Origin: an uncultured Eubacteriales bacterium
GTDB lineage: Bacteria; Bacillota; Clostridia; Christensenellales; Aristaeellaceae
Length of the DNA: 7,315 nt
Direction: 5' to 3'
NCBI GenBank assembly: GCA_902782795.1
Contig: CACZOT010000015.1
Coordinates: 1 to 7,315, forward strand
Position 1 is the stretch's first letter. Every line of letters begins with the position of its first letter. Below the pieces are notes generated by a model that had not been told where the DNA came from, did not search any database, and saw only the letters and a program-made list of their open reading frames with translations. The position numbers and the translations under genes were made by a program. Of this stretch, positions 5,535 through 7,315 are shown one piece after another.

Positions 5535-5575
5535 AAAAACCCCCGCGCTTCCACAGGGGAAGCGCGGGGGTTTTT
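5535..5575. terminator. Bidirectional intrinsic terminator between convergent genes
   Basis: A perfect 13-base GC-rich stem (5540-5552 with 5558-5570) and a 5-base loop are flanked by AAAAA (5535-5539) and TTTTT (5571-5575). Either strand therefore ends in a U run, and the A-T pairs extend the stem to 18. It starts about 20 bases after the stop of the secreted-protein gene and lies 24 bases past the stop of the permease gene on the other strand, so it should serve both. Confidence 0.93.
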
Positions 5576-5598
5576 CTGCGCCGCCGGCGCGGCTTTCG

Positions 5599-7315
5599 CT
5601 ACTCCGTGCGCAGCGCCACGACCGGGTCGCGCCGGGAGGCGAAGCGCGCGGGGATGAGCCCGGCGACGAGCGTCATGAACATGCTCGCGGCCACCAGCAG
5701 CGCCGCGCCGAGGGGCGGCAGCTGGGCGATATGCTCGATCTCGGCCAGGCGATAGACGATGGCGCTGGCGGGAATGGTGCACAGCCACGCGACCAGCACG
5801 CCGATCGCGCCGGCGGCAAGGCCGATGACCAGCGTCTCGGCGTTGAAAACGCGGTAGATATCGCGCCGGCTCGCGCCGATGGAGCGCAGGATGCCGATCT
5901 CCTTGGTGCGTTCGAGGACGGAGATGTAGGTGATGACGCCGATCATGATGGAGGAGACCACGAGGGAAATGGCCACGAAGGCCACCAACACCCAGGTGAT
6001 GGCGTTCACGATGGTGCTCACCGAGGACATGAGCAGGCCCACGTAGTCGGTGTAGCGGATCTCCTTTTCGGGCTCGCCCGCCTCGCGCACGGAGGCGTTG
6101 TAGGCGTCGATCAGGGCGACGATGCGGTCCTTGGCCTCGAAATCTTTGGGGTAGATGCGGATGGAGCCGGGCTCGGCCTCGTCCTGGGCGCCGAGCCGCG
6201 CCAGGGCCTCGGCGCGGGTGACGCCGCCGAAGAGCTGGGGGAAGGTGGCCTGGAGCGCCGCGGCGCGCGTCGCCTCGGGCAGGGCGGCGAAGCCCGCCAG
6301 CGCTTCGGGGGAGTATCCGCTGGCCTCGACGGCGGCGAGGATCTCATCGGCGGGGGCATCGGCGAGGATCAGGCCGGTGGTCACGTCCAGGGCGGTGGAG
6401 GCTTCCTGAGCGGCGAGAGCGGAGCTTTCGGCCGCGCGGGAGAGGATGAGGTCGGTCAGGCGGGAGGTGTAGAGGATCGTGCCGCTCGTCGCGCCGGAAA
6501 CGGAATCCTCCGAGACAATGACGATGCCGCACACGTTCAGGCGCACGCCGTTCTCGAGGGCCGTCAAGAGGCGCGCCGCGTCGCCGCGCGCGTCCTCATA
6601 GAGGCCGGTCTCGGCGTTGGGGAGGAAGCAATCCGCCGTGGGAAGGGCGGTGAAGGAGAGCCCCATGAGCTCCTCATAGGTGAAGGTGAGGTTCTCGCTC
6701 TGGGTCTCCTCGCCGCGCATCATGCTGAAGAACTGGCCCGCGAGGGTGCTCTGGTCCTTGAGGCCCTGGGAATAAAGGGCCATATCGCTGATGCGCTGGC
6801 GGTGATCGATCACCAGGAGCACGTCCTCCGCCGCGCGGGGCCAACGCCCGGCAGCGAGGGTGTACTGCGTCTTCCAGAGCTTTTCCTCGCCGGGGAGCTC
6901 GCGCCAGAATTCGGAATTCTGCGAGGAGGACATCATCGCCGAGGAGAAGCCCAGGCCTCCGGTAGAGAACATGGAGCTCATGACGGTGTTGGGGTAGACC
7001 TGCTGGGGGGCGTCGGAGGTGTTCCAGACGGTCATGGCGCCCTCGTAGCCGTACTGCACTGCGTTGACGAGCGAGCCGAATTCCTGGCTCCCGTCCAGGT
7101 ATTGCTTGAACGCGCCCAGGTCGTTCCGGCGCGTGCCGGAGCGCATGGCGTTGTACATCTGGGCCATGACGGTGTTGGTGGTGACGACGCCGGGCTCCGG
7201 CTCCTTCTCGAAATCCTCGCGCATGCCCATGAAGCTCTCGAGCAGGGCGGCGGAATCCGCGCTTTCGGCTTGGATGGAGACGGGGTAGGAGGAGAGGGCC
7301 TCCGCCTCGATGGAA
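5599..7315 (-). CDS. FtsX/MacB-type ABC transporter permease, C-terminal part; runs off the right edge
   Basis: Membrane permease of an ABC system of the type that works on envelope substrates such as peptides, lipoproteins or antimicrobials. The 571 residues in the window have no start, since the frame is open to the edge. The ATG at 7230 has no ribosome site and family-like sequence precedes it (LSSYPVSIQAE). A large extracytoplasmic region of about 430 residues is followed by three membrane segments, roughly 438-464, 492-518 and 534-553. The FtsX hallmark ERTKEIGILRSIGASRRDI lies between the first two, and the end ASRRDPVVALRTE is typical. The region at about 290-380 is Ala-rich and helical. 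In many Clostridia this permease type is fused to an N-terminal ABC ATPase. That part would lie beyond base 7315, so a fusion is likely but unseen. The missing first membrane segment is also outside. Confidence 0.93.
   Translation of the reverse strand, partial: SIEAEALSSYPVSIQAESADSAALLESFMGMREDFEKEPEPGVVTTNTVMAQMYNAMRSGTRRNDLGAFKQYLDGSQEFGSLVNAVQYGYEGAMTVWNTSDAPQQVYPNTVMSSMFSTGGLGFSSAMMSSSQNSEFWRELPGEEKLWKTQYTLAAGRWPRAAEDVLLVIDHRQRISDMALYSQGLKDQSTLAGQFFSMMRGEETQSENLTFTYEELMGLSFTALPTADCFLPNAETGLYEDARGDAARLLTALENGVRLNVCGIVIVSEDSVSGATSGTILYTSRLTDLILSRAAESSALAAQEASTALDVTTGLILADAPADEILAAVEASGYSPEALAGFAALPEATRAAALQATFPQLFGGVTRAEALARLGAQDEAEPGSIRIYPKDFEAKDRIVALIDAYNASVREAGEPEKEIRYTDYVGLLMSSVSTIVNAITWVLVAFVAISLVVSSIMIGVITYISVLERTKEIGILRSIGASRRDIYRVFNAETLVIGLAAGAIGVLVAWLCTIPASAIVYRLAEIEHIAQLPPLGAALLVAASMFMTLVAGLIPARFASRRDPVVALRTE

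Noticed and set aside
4865..5788. Minus-strand open frame over the secreted-protein gene and the terminator
   Set aside because: It runs through the strong two-way terminator and through two real genes, and shows no domain.
7228..7230. ATG at 7230 as the start of the permease
   Set aside because: There is no ribosome site before it. The frame continues with family-like residues to the window edge, and the first membrane segment would be missing.
1..7315. CRISPR array, tRNA, rRNA, insertion sequence or prophage genes
   Set aside because: No regularly spaced repeats, cloverleaf-like sequence, ribosomal RNA signature, transposase motif or terminal inverted repeat was seen on either strand.

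Overview
This window looks like the chromosome of a G+C-rich, Gram-positive-type bacterium, most plausibly a Clostridia-like member of the Bacillota from a gut or anaerobic lineage (inference). The signs are strong AGGAGG-type ribosome sites, short promoters with TG-extended -10 boxes, a Gram-positive-type HelD, a membrane-anchored HtrA and a Clostridia-style FtsX permease. There are six protein genes and no RNA gene, insertion sequence, phage gene or CRISPR array that I can see. No gap between genes exceeds about 200 bases.

Left block, minus strand: an htrA-like surface serine protease (1500-2723), followed by a hairpin. Next is a two-gene unit of a LacA/Maa-type sugar O-acetyltransferase (733-1350) and the 5' end of helD (703 down to the left edge), the RNA polymerase-recycling ATPase. 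The acetyltransferase has its own promoter at 1396-1424.

Middle: a divergent intergenic region (2724-2924) fires htrA leftward and a TetM/EF-G-like translational GTPase (2925-4868) rightward. The GTPase has the whole G-domain motif set and the family's length, but the tip of its domain IV does not match the drug-dislodging loop of classical TetM/TetO. It is therefore better read as an uncharacterised ribosome-acting relative than as a proven tetracycline-resistance gene. Its leader carries a GC-rich hairpin directly against the ribosome site.

Right block: a strong promoter drives a small secreted protein resembling the YbjN fold (4958-5515). A long, perfect, two-way terminator (5535-5575) separates it from a convergent FtsX/MacB-type ABC transporter permease (5599 to the right edge, N-terminus missing).

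The genes do not form one obvious pathway. HtrA, the secreted YbjN-like protein and the ABC permease all act at or outside the membrane. HelD and the TetM-like GTPase both free stalled macromolecular machines, RNA polymerase and the ribosome respectively. A stress or antibiotic-tolerance theme is possible but is only inference. The items most worth a second look are the divergent domain IV tip, the leader hairpin, the octamer-like repeats upstream of htrA, and the altered acceptor-site residues of the acetyltransferase.
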